A program made the position numbers and the translations under genes. DNA of 64,000 nucleotides. It comes from Streptomyces sp. NBC_01116. Its GTDB lineage: Bacteria > Actinomycetota > Actinomycetes > Streptomycetales > Streptomycetaceae. A model generated the notes under the pieces. That model was not told where the DNA came from and made no database searches. It saw only the letters and a program-made list of their open reading frames with translations. Shown here in pieces: positions 48,760 through 58,010 of the stretch. The stretch is from NCBI RefSeq assembly GCF_041435495.1, contig NZ_CP108644.1, positions 4,573,501-4,637,500 of the forward strand, given 5' to 3'. How positions within the stretch are numbered: the stretch's first letter is position 1; each line of letters opens with the position of its first letter.

Positions 48760-49713
48760 TCACACCTCGGGAGCGCCCGCCGGGTAGGGAAGGAACTCCA
48801 GGTCGGTCAGGTCCTGTTCGGTCAGGCGAATCCGGTCGCCGCCGAGGTTCTCCGCGAGGTGGTACGGCACCGTGGTGCCGGGCAGCGCCACCACGTGCTC
48901 GCCGAGCCGGAGCAGCCACGCCAGGGCGACCTGCGCGGAGGTTGCCTCATGCCGGGCGGCCACCTGGGCGACTGCCTGCGTGAGGGCGTAGTTGTGGCGG
49001 ATGGCGCGCGGGGCGAAGCGGGGCTGGGTGCGCCGCCAGTCGTCCGGGGTCAGGTCGTCGGAGCGTGACAGCGCGCCGGTCAGCAGACCGCGGCCGAGCG
49101 GGGCGCCGGCCAGCAGCGCGATCCGGCGCTCCACCGCGTACGGCACGACGTCGTCGAGACCGCAGCGGGTGAAGAGCGACACCTCGGCGGCCATCGCCGC
49201 CGCCTCGTGCACGGCCTCGGCGGCGCGGGCCTCCTGGACGGTGACGACGGGCAGCCCCAGCATGCGGATCTTTCCCGCCCAGACCTGCTCGGCCAGCGCA
49301 CCCCAGCTCTCCTCCAGCGGCACGCCCGGGTCGACGCGGCGCAGCAGATAGAGGTCGATGTGGTCGACGTGCAGTCGGCGCAGGCTCTCGTCGACCGCGG
49401 CCCGCAGCGCCTGCGGACCGCCTGCGGGCCGCAGCACACCGTCGGCGTCGCCGAGCAGGCCGCCGCCGGTGCACAGCACCACCTCGTCCCGGCGCCCGCG
49501 AATGGCTTCACCGATCAGCCGCTCGTTGTCCCCGGCCGCGTAGGCGGCGGCCGTCTCGACGAGGTTGACCCCGAGATCCAGTGCCTCCTGGACCAGCGAT
49601 ACGGCCTTGCTTCTGTCCCTGAGGGCCGGGGCGTAGCGGTACGAGAGCCCCATCGCGCCCAGTCCCAGCCGTCCGACGACCGGCCCGTCCCTGCCCAGTG
49701 TTGTGGTTCGCAT
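48760..49713 (-). CDS. aldo-keto reductase homologue, catalytic tetrad degraded
   Basis: 317 aa. AKR TIM barrel from MRTTTLGRDGPVVGRLGLGAMGLSY on. The tetrad D-Y-K-H is altered: VETAAAYA has Glu for Asp with Tyr kept, VVLCTGGGLL has Gly for Lys, and LYLLRRVDP has Arg for His (normally HRVDP). The cofactor end (LPGTTVPYHLAENL) is preserved, so it may still bind NADP(H) as a sensor or scaffold, like Kv-beta-type AKRs. ATG 49713 starts the fold; a 186-base gap separates it from the TetR gene. Confidence 0.83.
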   Translation of the reverse strand: MRTTTLGRDGPVVGRLGLGAMGLSYRYAPALRDRSKAVSLVQEALDLGVNLVETAAAYAAGDNERLIGEAIRGRRDEVVLCTGGGLLGDADGVLRPAGGPQALRAAVDESLRRLHVDHIDLYLLRRVDPGVPLEESWGALAEQVWAGKIRMLGLPVVTVQEARAAEAVHEAAAMAAEVSLFTRCGLDDVVPYAVERRIALLAGAPLGRGLLTGALSRSDDLTPDDWRRTQPRFAPRAIRHNYALTQAVAQVAARHEATSAQVALAWLLRLGEHVVALPGTTVPYHLAENLGGDRIRLTEQDLTDLEFLPYPAGAPEV

Positions 49714-49899
49714 CCTGCGAGAACTCCCTTCTCCACAGAGGAAAGCGACCCCTTCATGGCAACAGATCGGGAGGTCTGAGCCCAGCAGCCCGTTACTACT
49801 TGCCGACCTCGGACGACTTCGGCATGTTCCCGCTGACCCGTTACCGACCCGTTCGGGAGCCGGGCGCCGCACGCAGGCCGCACGCGCCACGTACGGTGC

Positions 49900-50478
49900 T
49901 CAGTCGCGCTGTCCGGGCCCCTCGTCCCCGGCGGGGGCCGGCGCCGTGATCCGTGCGATCGCCTCGACCGTCAGGGCGCGCTCGTGGGGCTCGGTCTCCA
50001 GGGCGCGGTGGATCGACAGGCCCTCGATGAGCGCGTCGAGCTGGCGGGCGGTGGCCGGGTCGAAGTGCCATTCCAGGGCGCGGCGGCTGCGGCCCATCCA
50101 GGTGCGGGTCAGCTCGCGGTAGGCGGGCCGGCGGGCGGCGAGCGTGTAGAGCTCGTGGGTGAGGATCAGCTCGCGCTGGTTGCCGCCGGAGAGGTGGTGG
50201 ACGAGGTCGGCGACGGCCTCACGCGCCTCGTCGGGGGTGCTCGCCGCGCCGAGGCGTTCCTCGAAGACGGCGACGATCGTGCCGGAGAAGCGCGTGAACG
50301 CCTCGTGCAGCAGCTCGTCCATGCCGGAGAAGTGGTACGTCATCGAGCCGAGCGGCACGCCCGCGCGGGCGGCGACCTTACGGTGCGAGACGCCCGCGAC
50401 GCCCTCGTCGACGATGAGGTCCAGCGCGGCGTCGATGATGCGGTCCCGCCGTTCGGGGTCGGTGCGCCCTGTCGCCAC
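49900..50478 (-). CDS. TetR-family regulator of the adjacent MFS gene
   Basis: 192 aa. DNA-binding domain RDRIIDAALDLIVDEGVAGVSHRKVAARAGVPLGSMTYHFSGMDELLHEAF. GTG 50478 with GAGGAGG five bases upstream; the frame is open far beyond but that is shadow of the MFS gene. Divergent from the MFS transporter, so it probably represses it. The gap is extremely rich in TACG steps, which may include its operator. Confidence 0.88.
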   Translation of the reverse strand: MATGRTDPERRDRIIDAALDLIVDEGVAGVSHRKVAARAGVPLGSMTYHFSGMDELLHEAFTRFSGTIVAVFEERLGAASTPDEAREAVADLVHHLSGGNQRELILTHELYTLAARRPAYRELTRTWMGRSRRALEWHFDPATARQLDALIEGLSIHRALETEPHERALTVEAIARITAPAPAGDEGPGQRD

Positions 50479-50569
50479 GCGGCCTCCTCGGTGGGCTCGG
50501 TCCTCCGCGCAGCATAGAGGGCGGGGAGGGGGCGTCAGGGGTGGCGGGGGCGGAAGCGGAAGCGAGAGT

Positions 50570-50660
50570 GTACGGACGTACGCTTCAGGCGTACGCTCGT
50601 ACGTCTGTGCGCGCGAGCACGAGTACGCGCGGTTACGAGTACGCGTACGCGCGCGCACGG
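50570..50660. promoter_or_regulatory. TACG-rich divergent promoter region
   Basis: Repeated GTACG/CGTAC steps (several overlapping palindromes such as GGCGTACGC) fill this stretch. 50639-50659 is a perfect 21-base alternating purine-pyrimidine run. It lies between the divergent TetR and MFS genes and is a likely operator area. Confidence 0.55.
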
Positions 50661-50728
50661 GTGCCGCCGTGCGTCCGAAGCTCGCGCCCTCCTCCCGTGC
50701 CCACCCCACCTCCCGAGGCTCGACTCCT

Positions 50729-52042
50729 ATGAAGAACCCGCCGGTCATGGACGCCACCACCCGCCGCTGGCGCGCGGCGCTCTTCCTCTTCATGCTCGCC
50801 ACCGGGGTGAGCATGGCGTCCTGGGTCGCCCGCACCCCGGCCGTGCGGGACGCGCTGGACGTGACGACCGGATCGATGGGCCTCGTGCTGTTCGGGCTCT
50901 CCATCGGGTCGATGGCCGGAGTGCTGGCCTCCGGCGGGCTGGTGCGCAGGCGCGGCGGGCGGCAGGTGATCGCCGTCGGGGCGGGGCTGCTCGTCGCCGG
51001 GCTGCTGGTGATCGCCGGGGGTGCGGCGCTGGAGGTGTCGGCCGGGGTCTTCTGCGGCCTCGCGCTGTTCGGCGCCGGGATGGGCCTGGCGGAGGTGGCG
51101 TTCAACATCGAGGGCGCGGCCGTCGAACGGACCCTGGGCCGGCCGGTGCTGCCGGTCCTGCACGGCTGCTTCAGCCTGGGGACCGTGGTCGGCGCGCTGC
51201 TCGGGATGGCGCTGACGGCTGCCCGCTTCCCGGTCGGCTGGCACCTGGCGGCGATCGCCGTCGCCGTCGCGGCGGCCGGGGTGTGGACCGTACGGGCGGT
51301 GCCCGCGGGTACGGGGAAGGAGGAGGCGGCCCCCGAGGGCGCCGGCCGCTCCGGCGGCCCGGACGGCGCTGCGGGCTCCTCCGAGGCCGGCGGCGGGAGG
51401 CATCCGGGCGGCATGCGCGGGCAGTTGGCGGTCTGGCGGGACCGTCGGCTGGTGCTGATCGGCCTGGTCGTGCTGGCCATGGCCTTCGCGGAGGGCTCCG
51501 CCAACGACTGGCTGCCGCTGCTGATGGTGGACGGCCACGGGACGAGTGCGACGGCCGGTTCGCTGACGTTCATGCTGTTCGCGGTCGCGATGACGACGGG
51601 CCGGTTCACCGGCGGGCCGCTGCTCGTGCGCTACGGCCCGGCGGCCGTGGTCCGGGCCAGCGCCCTGGTGGCGGCGGTCGGCGTGGCCCTGGTGATCTTC
51701 TCCGACAACGCGCTGCTCGCCGGGGCGGCGGTGGTGCTGTGGGGCCTCGGCGCCTCGCTCGGTTTCCCGGTCACGATCTCGGCGGCGGGCGAGGGCGTGC
51801 GGAATGCTTCGGCCCGCGTCGCGGCGGTCTCGACGGCGGGCTACGCGGCGTTCCTGGTCGGCCCGCCCTCGCTGGGCTTCCTGGCCGACCAGGTGGGGCT
51901 GCGCAACGCGATGGTGGTGGTGCTCGTGCTGCTGGGCGGCGCGGCGCTGATCACCCGGGCGCTGCGGACGCCGGCCCCCGGGGCGGGCGGGGAGCCGTCC
52001 GGTGCGCGGGCTGCCGGAGCCGCTCAGTCCGACTTGGTGTAG
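50729..52042 (+). CDS. MFS transporter
   Basis: 437 aa with about 12 helices and a Gly/Glu-rich central loop (residues ~195-225). Features: WVARTPAVRDALDV in the first loop, GFGLSIGSM-like LFGLSIGSMAGVLASGG, GCFSLGTVVGALLG and FAEGSANDWLPLLMVDG. It resembles the YbjJ/FucP-like branch rather than drug exporters. ATG 50729 has a poor ribosome site; ATG 50747 is possible. Its end overlaps the convergent kinase gene by 19 bases. Confidence 0.87.
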   Translation: MKNPPVMDATTRRWRAALFLFMLATGVSMASWVARTPAVRDALDVTTGSMGLVLFGLSIGSMAGVLASGGLVRRRGGRQVIAVGAGLLVAGLLVIAGGAALEVSAGVFCGLALFGAGMGLAEVAFNIEGAAVERTLGRPVLPVLHGCFSLGTVVGALLGMALTAARFPVGWHLAAIAVAVAAAGVWTVRAVPAGTGKEEAAPEGAGRSGGPDGAAGSSEAGGGRHPGGMRGQLAVWRDRRLVLIGLVVLAMAFAEGSANDWLPLLMVDGHGTSATAGSLTFMLFAVAMTTGRFTGGPLLVRYGPAAVVRASALVAAVGVALVIFSDNALLAGAAVVLWGLGASLGFPVTISAAGEGVRNASARVAAVSTAGYAAFLVGPPSLGFLADQVGLRNAMVVVLVLLGGAALITRALRTPAPGAGGEPSGARAAGAAQSDLV

Positions 52043-53787
52043 GTCAGGCTCTCGCCCGTCCCGGCGGTGGACCGGCGCAGGTCCCCGTCCGGGAGCAGGG
52101 TCAGTTCGGTGGGCTTCCCGGGCGTGCAGGAGGAGGCCGGCTGACCGGAGGACACCGTGGAGGGGCCGATACGGACCGGGCCGTCCCCGGCGGGCCGGTC
52201 GGCGAGGGAAGCGGTGAACTCGCAGTGGTACGTGGCTCCGGAGGCGAGGGGCCCCTCGGCGGTGAGCGTGAGGACCTGGTCGCCCACCTTCCCCTGCCGG
52301 ATGGTCAACGTCTGTGAGGCCGAGCCCTGTTCGCCGGGTATGGAGCCGGTCCAGGTGCCCAGGAACTCCTTCGGCACGGCACCTCCCCCGCCGCCCTGCT
52401 GCCCGCCGCCGGACCCGCCGGAGCCCGATGGCCCGGGGGAGGCGGTGGTGCCCGGGGCGCCGCCCTTCAGATACGCGTACACCGATCCGCCCGCCCCTAT
52501 CGCCACGGCCACGGCGACGGCGATGAGCGCGACGGTGGCCCAGGGGGAGCGGCGCTCCCGGGCCGGCGGGGGAGGGGTGGGCGCGAAGTAGGCCGGAGGG
52601 AAGGACTGTTGGGCGGTAGGGCCGGGCGCCGGGTGCGGGGCGGAATGCTGCGGGGCGGCGGGGCCGCCGTACGGCGCGTGGTGCCGCGCGTACGGGTGGG
52701 GGCCAGGCGGTACCGGGGCGGCGGGCGGGGGCGCGGGTACCCCCGGCGGCCCCGGGCTCGTCCGGGCCGCCTGCGGCTGCTGTGGGGCGTGCAGGGCCTG
52801 TGGGGCACGCGGGCCCTCCGGGGCCTTCGGGACTTCCGGGTCCTCGGGGTCCTCCGGGTCCTCCGCGTCGAGGAGCCCCACGGCATGGCGGCCGAGTTGG
52901 GCGATGAGGGTGGCGGGAAGCCAGGGCTCGTCCGCCTCCGCCTCGCCGAGGCGGGCCAGGATCTCGCCGGTGCCGGGGCGGGCCGCCGGGTCCTTCGCCA
53001 GACAGTCCCGGACGACGTCGGCCAGGTCGTCCGGAACCCCGGTCAGGTCCGGGTCCTCCTGGGCTATCCGGAACATCAGGGCATGGACCCCGCCGCTCTC
53101 CGTCGTACCGAAGGGCAGCCGGCCCGACGCGGCGTACGCGAGGACGGACCCGAGGCAGAACACGTCGCACGCGGTGGTCACGCGCTCGCCGCGTACCTGC
53201 TCCGGTGCCATGAACCCGGGCGAGCCGACCAGGGCCCCGGTGCGGGTCAGATCGCCGTCGGGCACGGATTCCAGGGCGCGCGCGATGCCGAAGTCGATGA
53301 CCCGGGGGCCGTCGATGGTCATCAGGACGTTGGAGGGCTTCAGGTCCCGGTGGATGAGCCCGGCCCCGTGGATGTGCTGGAGCGCGTGGGCGAGCCCGGA
53401 GCCGAGGAACCGAACGGAACGCGGGGGCAGCGGCCCGTACGCCCCCGAGTCCGTGACCGGGGCGCCGGGGCGGCCCGAGACGACGCGCTGGAGGGAGGGT
53501 CCGGCGACGTAGCCGGTGGCGACCCAGGGGACGGGTGCCTCGGTGTCGGAGTCCAGCACCGGTGCGGTCCACGCGCCGCCGACCCGGTGCGCGGCACGGA
53601 CCTCCTGGCGGAAGCGGGCCCGGAACTCGGGCCGCTCGGCCAGCTCGTGGCGGACGAGCTTGAGGGCGACGGTGCGGCCGCGGTCGGAGCGGGCGAGGAA
53701 GACCTGGCCCATGCCGCCCTCGCCGAGGCGGCCGAGGAGACGGTACGCACCGATGCGGTGCGGGTCGTGGGACCCGAGCTTGTCCAT
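52024..53787 (-). CDS. Ser/Thr protein kinase (Hanks type), membrane anchored
   Basis: 587 aa. Kinase domain ~10-270: GRLGEGGMGQVFLA (P-loop), VALKLVRHE (ATP Lys), HGAGLIHRDLKPSNVLM (catalytic HRDLKPSN), IDFGIA (DFG) and GSPGFMAPEQ. A Pro-rich disordered linker (~310-420) leads to one membrane helix (ATVALIAVAVAVAIGAGGSVYAYL). An extracellular ~150-residue domain with two Cys (YHCEF, SSCTPG) probably senses a ligand. Not PASTA. ATG 53787, GGAGG nine bases upstream. Confidence 0.93.
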   Translation of the reverse strand: MDKLGSHDPHRIGAYRLLGRLGEGGMGQVFLARSDRGRTVALKLVRHELAERPEFRARFRQEVRAAHRVGGAWTAPVLDSDTEAPVPWVATGYVAGPSLQRVVSGRPGAPVTDSGAYGPLPPRSVRFLGSGLAHALQHIHGAGLIHRDLKPSNVLMTIDGPRVIDFGIARALESVPDGDLTRTGALVGSPGFMAPEQVRGERVTTACDVFCLGSVLAYAASGRLPFGTTESGGVHALMFRIAQEDPDLTGVPDDLADVVRDCLAKDPAARPGTGEILARLGEAEADEPWLPATLIAQLGRHAVGLLDAEDPEDPEDPEVPKAPEGPRAPQALHAPQQPQAARTSPGPPGVPAPPPAAPVPPGPHPYARHHAPYGGPAAPQHSAPHPAPGPTAQQSFPPAYFAPTPPPPARERRSPWATVALIAVAVAVAIGAGGSVYAYLKGGAPGTTASPGPSGSGGSGGGQQGGGGGAVPKEFLGTWTGSIPGEQGSASQTLTIRQGKVGDQVLTLTAEGPLASGATYHCEFTASLADRPAGDGPVRIGPSTVSSGQPASSCTPGKPTELTLLPDGDLRRSTAGTGESLTYTKSD

Positions 53788-54365
53788 GGTGCGCTTCCTC
53801 CCCGTGCGGCCCGCACGAGGATAGCGCCGCCATCCGGCGCGGGCCCCGGCTCCCGGTCCAGGCCCTGTCGTCGAACTGCCGCCTGCCCCGCGGCGCCATG
53901 CACGCGCTCCCGCCGCACCGGGCACAGGCCCGAGTACGTCCCGTACGAGGACCCGCACCCGGCACACCGGGAGCACGCACCTGACCCCGCAGGGCCGCCC
54001 TTTCGGGCGACGACGGCAGTTCGACGACAGGACCTAGGACACGACACCCCGGCCGCCCGGTTCCACCACCCCCACGGATGCCCCTCCAACCCGGGCCGGG
54101 TCGGCCCCGCACCCTCGCCCTCTCCAGCCCGTCCGGCGTTTGAGGACGGACCCGTCGACCGGGACGGGGCGACCCCGCACCCTCCGCACCCTCCAGCCCG
54201 TCCGGCGTTTGAGGACGGAACCCTTGATCGGACGAGGGCGACGCACGCAACGACGCCGGTGCCCCGGAGGAGCCGACACGGTCAGGCAGGGACCCGCCAC
54301 CGTCCCGGTTCCGTCCTCAAGCGCCGGACGGGCTCGGGGTGGCCGGCCTCGCACCGATGACGCCC
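53788..54365. repeat. 578-base gap with dispersed Streptomyces extragenic repeats
   Basis: No gene. It contains two direct copies (54125-54150, 54194-54219) and one inverted copy (54310-54334) of an element with core CCGTCCGGCG(T)TTGAGGACGG. A truncated relative is at 54362-54385 and looser ones at 6847-6870 and 58812-58835. Copies pair with each other and can end transcripts. Nothing else was recognised. Confidence 0.75.
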
Positions 54366-54875
54366 TCAGGCGCCGGACGGACCGGAGCGCCCCGGACCGG
54401 AAGCGGGCGACCCCGCAGCGGTCAGGTTCTCCAACGCCCCCGACAACCGCTCAAGCACCCGCACCGTCTCCGCCAGCCCCTCCACCCCCAGCTCCCCCGC
54501 CAGCCGCGCGGCGAACTCCGCGTGCGGCGGGCCGATCCGGGAGACCGCCTCCCGCCCCGCCTCCGTCGCCCGCAACAGCTTCGCGCGGCGGTGGGCCGGG
54601 TTCTCCGCGTACTCCGCGAGCCCCCGCCCGACCAGCAGGTCCGCGATCCGCTGCACACTCTGCCGGGTGATCCCCATCGCCCGGGCGATCCCCGCCACCG
54701 GCAACGACTCCCGCGTCACCGCCCCCAGCACCTGCCACCAGGCCGCCGTGAGACCGCCCGGCCGCGCCAACTCGTCGGCCACCGACAGGAACTGCCCGTT
54801 CAGCCGGAACACCGTCACCGCGGCCCGGCTCAGCAACTCCTGCTCGGACGAGACGCGCCCCGCACCCTCACTCAC
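54366..54875 (-). CDS. MarR-family transcriptional regulator
   Basis: 169 aa. Winged helix: WWQVLGAVTRESLPVAGIARAMGITRQSVQRIADLLVGRGLAEY and wing NPAHRRAKLLRATEAG. It overlaps the end of the DJ-1-like gene by eight bases, so they form an operon. Two perfect palindromes upstream of that operon are probably its operators. Confidence 0.9.
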   Translation of the reverse strand: MSEGAGRVSSEQELLSRAAVTVFRLNGQFLSVADELARPGGLTAAWWQVLGAVTRESLPVAGIARAMGITRQSVQRIADLLVGRGLAEYAENPAHRRAKLLRATEAGREAVSRIGPPHAEFAARLAGELGVEGLAETVRVLERLSGALENLTAAGSPASGPGRSGPSGA

Positions 54876-55491
54876 CCTGCAACACCTCGTACGCGCTCGC
54901 GTCCGAGTCGTGGAACAGCCGGTACCACGCGTCCAGCTTCTTCGCGTCGTACACCCCGAGCAGGCCGAACACCTCCCGCGCGAACGCCACCGGCTCCGTC
55001 GGCCCGGCCGTGATCAGCCCGCCGCCCCCGGCCGCCCCGGCGTCCGTGACCGCGTCGGCGTCCACGTACCGCGCGCCGCCCGCGTACCCCGTCGCCGCGA
55101 GGTAGAAGGAGACCGCGCTCGTGTGCCCCCGGTCGTCCAGCAGCCCCTCGCGGGCCAGCCCGGCCGTCGCCCCGCAGATCGCCGCGACCGGGACCCCCGC
55201 GTCCAGGAAGGCCCGGGCCGTCCGCGCGAACGGGGCGAGACCGTCCCCCTCGTCCCACTCGGACGCACCGGTCAGGATCAACAACGCGCTGTCCTGCGGG
55301 CGCAGTTCGTCCAACGCCAGGTCGGGCTGGATTCGCAGGCCGCCCATGGTCGTCACCGGCTCCCGGGTCAGCCCCACGGTCCGCACGGTGTAGCCGTTCT
55401 GCGTGAGATGGGCCGTGGTGTGCCCGGTCTCCCAGTCGGCGAAGGTGTCGTAGACGGCGAGATGTGCGGTTCTGCCGCTGCTGCTGGTCAT
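54868..55491 (-). CDS. DJ-1/PfpI-family protein
   Basis: 207 aa. The nucleophile elbow is VAAICGATAGLAREGLLDDRGHTS with Cys near residue 98. Upstream acidic residue in LILTGASEWDEGD. Resembles YajL/DJ-1-type glyoxalase/chaperone or amidotransferase-fold proteins. ATG 55491 is preceded by AGGAGG. First gene of the operon with a MarR regulator; induction by reactive aldehydes or oxidants would be a reasonable test. Confidence 0.88.
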   Translation of the reverse strand: MTSSSGRTAHLAVYDTFADWETGHTTAHLTQNGYTVRTVGLTREPVTTMGGLRIQPDLALDELRPQDSALLILTGASEWDEGDGLAPFARTARAFLDAGVPVAAICGATAGLAREGLLDDRGHTSAVSFYLAATGYAGGARYVDADAVTDAGAAGGGGLITAGPTEPVAFAREVFGLLGVYDAKKLDAWYRLFHDSDASAYEVLQGE

Positions 55492-55509
55492 GATGGCCTC
55501 CTCGGCTCG

Positions 55510-55544
55510 ATGACAGAAGACTGTCATCACGACAGCATGCTGTC
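55510..55544 (-). promoter_or_regulatory. two perfect palindromic operators of the DJ-1/MarR operon
   Basis: ATGACAG-aaga-CTGTCAT (55510-55527) and GACAGCATGCTGTC (55531-55544) share GACAG/CTGTC half-sites and lie 19-53 bases upstream of the DJ-1 start. Confidence 0.8.
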
Positions 55545-55670
55545 AATCGCTGAGGTGCTGGAGGAAAGGGTCCGCCGTCGCCCCCGGACCCGACACCCTG
55601 CCGACCCATCCGCCCCAGGCCGTACAAGGTGGCCATGGAGGCGGCCTCCACCAGCGCCTACGCTCGCCGC

Positions 55671-57053
55671 ATGACCCCTCATGCCCCTCATGTCCCGTCC
55701 GCCGACCCCGAGGCCGGTGCGGCCGTGAAGGCCGCGGACCGCGCGCACGTGTTCCACTCCTGGTCCGCCCAGGGCCTCATCGACCCGCTCGCCGTCGCCG
55801 GCGCCGAGGGGTCCTACTTCTGGGACTACGACGGCAACCGTTACCTGGACTTCACCAGCGGGCTCGTCTACACCAACATCGGCTACCAGCACCCCACCGT
55901 GATCGCCGCGATCCAGGAGCAGGCGGGCAAGCTCGCCACCTTCGCGCCCGCGTTCGCGATCGAGGCGCGCTCCGAGGCCGCACGCCTCATCGCCGAGCGC
56001 ACCCCGGGCGACCTGGACAAGATCTTCTTCACCAACGGCGGGGCCGAGGCCGTCGAGAACGCCATCCGCATGGCCCGGCTGCACACCGGCCGTACGAAGG
56101 TGCTCTCCGCCTACCGCTCGTACCACGGGGCCACCTCCACGGCGATCAACCTCACCGGGGACCCGCGCCGCTGGCCCTCCGACAACGGCTCGGCGGGGGT
56201 CGTCCGCTTCTGGGCCCCGTTCCTCTACCGCTCCCCGTTCCACGCGGCGAACGAGGCCGAGGAGTGCGCCCGCGCCCTCCAGCACCTGGAGGACACCCTC
56301 GCCTTCGAGGGCCCGGCCACCGTCGCGGCGGTCATCCTGGAGACCATCCCGGGCACGGCGGGCATCATGACCCCGCCGCCGGGCTATCTGGCGGGCGTCC
56401 GTGAGATCTGCGACCGGTACGGGATCGTCTTCGTGCTCGACGAGGTGATGGCCGGATTCGGCCGCACCGGCGCCTGGTTCGCCGCCGACCACTTCGACGT
56501 CGTGCCGGACCTGCTGACCTTCGCCAAGGGCGTCAACTCCGGTTACGTACCGCTGGGCGGCGTCGCCATCAACGCGGAGATCGCCGCGACCTTCGAGACC
56601 CGCCCCTACCCCGGCGGCCTCACCTACTCCGGACACCCGCTGGCCTGCGCCGCCGCCGTCGCCACCATCGGCGTGATGGAGGACGAGAAGGTCGTCGAGC
56701 ACGCGGCCCGGATCGGCGAGACCGTTCTCGGTCCCGGTCTGCGCGAACTCGCCGAACGCCACCCCTCGGTGGGCGAGGTGCGCGGCCTCGGAGCGTTCTG
56801 GGCGCTGGACCTGGTCCGCGACCGGGAGACCCGTGAGCCGCTCGTCCCGTACAACGCCTCGGGCGAGGCCAACGCCCCGATGGCGGCCTTCGGCGCGGCG
56901 GCGAAGAAGCAGGGGCTGTGGCCGTTCATCAACATGAACCGGACCCACGCCGTCCCGGCCTGCAACGTCTCCGAGGCCGAGGCCGAGGAAGGGCTCGCGG
57001 CCCTGGACGTGGCCCTCTCCGTCGCCGACACGTACACGGTGCAGGGCGCGTAA
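55671..57053 (+). CDS. class III (omega) aminotransferase
   Basis: 460 aa. PLP fold type I: FTNGGAEAVENAIRMARLHTGR near 115, YHGAT near 155, VFVLDEVMAGFGRTGAWFA near 255 with the PLP-binding Asp, and the Schiff-base Lys in LLTFAKGVNSGYVPLGG near 290. Resembles beta-alanine:pyruvate or other omega-amino acid aminotransferases. ATG 55671 leaves a 20-residue N-terminus; earlier ATGs at 55629-55635 are possible. A GntR regulator follows and may control it. Confidence 0.9.
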   Translation: MTPHAPHVPSADPEAGAAVKAADRAHVFHSWSAQGLIDPLAVAGAEGSYFWDYDGNRYLDFTSGLVYTNIGYQHPTVIAAIQEQAGKLATFAPAFAIEARSEAARLIAERTPGDLDKIFFTNGGAEAVENAIRMARLHTGRTKVLSAYRSYHGATSTAINLTGDPRRWPSDNGSAGVVRFWAPFLYRSPFHAANEAEECARALQHLEDTLAFEGPATVAAVILETIPGTAGIMTPPPGYLAGVREICDRYGIVFVLDEVMAGFGRTGAWFAADHFDVVPDLLTFAKGVNSGYVPLGGVAINAEIAATFETRPYPGGLTYSGHPLACAAAVATIGVMEDEKVVEHAARIGETVLGPGLRELAERHPSVGEVRGLGAFWALDLVRDRETREPLVPYNASGEANAPMAAFGAAAKKQGLWPFINMNRTHAVPACNVSEAEAEEGLAALDVALSVADTYTVQGA

Positions 57054-57251
57054 CGGCACGCCCTCCCCGTACGCCGAGTAGCCGGACGACCTTGTTCCGT
57101 ACGCGATCGGCCCTGTGCGCATCCCCGCCGTGCCCGGAATCGGGCACGGCGGTGGCCCTGGCTTAAGGTGACCCGAGCCAGAAATGGCCCCCCGCCGAAA
57201 AACGTCGGCGAACGGGGACGGACAGGGACAGACGGACGGATGGGGGCCGGT

Positions 57252-58010
57252 ATGAGTCCGAGCGGAGGTGTGACGCGCAACACCCTGCGCCAGCAGATCG
57301 CCGACGCGCTGCGTGACGAGGTGCTGGCAGGGCGTCTTCCGCCGGGCCGGGAGTTCACCGTCAAGCAGATCGCCGAGCAGTACGGGGTCTCCGCGACGCC
57401 CGTCCGCGAGGCGCTCTTCGACCTCTCCGCACAGGGGCTCCTCGCCTCCGACCAGCACCGCGGCTTCCAGGTGCGCGAGTTCACCGTCGCCGACTACCGC
57501 GCGATGGCCGAGGCCCGCGCCCTCGTCGTCGAGGGCCTCTTCCGCAACTACGCCGAGGGGGTCGACGTCCGGCCCGAGGGGCTCGCCCCGATCCGCCGCC
57601 GGGCCGCGGAGGCGGTCCGCGCGGCGAAGGGCGGCGACCTCGACGTGCTGATCGGGTACGACCTGCGGTTCTGGCGGGAGCTGGGGCAGTTCGTCCGCAA
57701 CCCGTACATCGCCGATTTCCTCGCCCGGCTCCGCGTCCAGGCCTGGGTGTTCGCCGTCCACCGGCTGCGCCGCGACGGCATGGACGAGGGTGTGCTGTGG
57801 TTCGGCCATGAGGAGCTGGTCGACGCCCTCTCCCGGAGCGACCACGAGCAGGTCCGCGCCGCCATGCACTCCTACTACGCGCACGCGCTCGCCTGGGCGG
57901 ACCGTCTGGAGGCGCGGGCGCCCGAGGGCGGCGGCCCCGGCCCCTCGGATCCCACGGACTCCCCGCACCCTCTGGATTCCCCGCGTCCCCTGGATTCCCC
58001 GGATACCTAG
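57252..58010 (+). CDS. GntR-family (FadR-like) regulator
   Basis: 252 aa. Winged helix LRQQIADALRDEVLAGRLPPGREFTVKQIAEQYGVSATPVREALFDLSAQGLL, then an FCD-type helical effector domain with a metal-site His in WFGHEELVDAL. The tail has the repeated Pro-Asp-Ser motif HPLDSPRPLDSPD from repeats of CCCTGGATTCCCC. ATG 57252 chosen; ATG 57240 adds four residues. Possibly regulates the upstream aminotransferase. A hairpin at 57997-58020 overlaps its stop. Confidence 0.88.
   Translation: MSPSGGVTRNTLRQQIADALRDEVLAGRLPPGREFTVKQIAEQYGVSATPVREALFDLSAQGLLASDQHRGFQVREFTVADYRAMAEARALVVEGLFRNYAEGVDVRPEGLAPIRRRAAEAVRAAKGGDLDVLIGYDLRFWRELGQFVRNPYIADFLARLRVQAWVFAVHRLRRDGMDEGVLWFGHEELVDALSRSDHEQVRAAMHSYYAHALAWADRLEARAPEGGGPGPSDPTDSPHPLDSPRPLDSPDT

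Noticed and set aside
46691..49812. Shared 12-mer ACTACTTGCCGA near 46.7 kb and 49.8 kb as an operator or duplication scar
   Set aside because: Only 12 bases match, flanks differ and neither copy is symmetric; chance is sufficient explanation.
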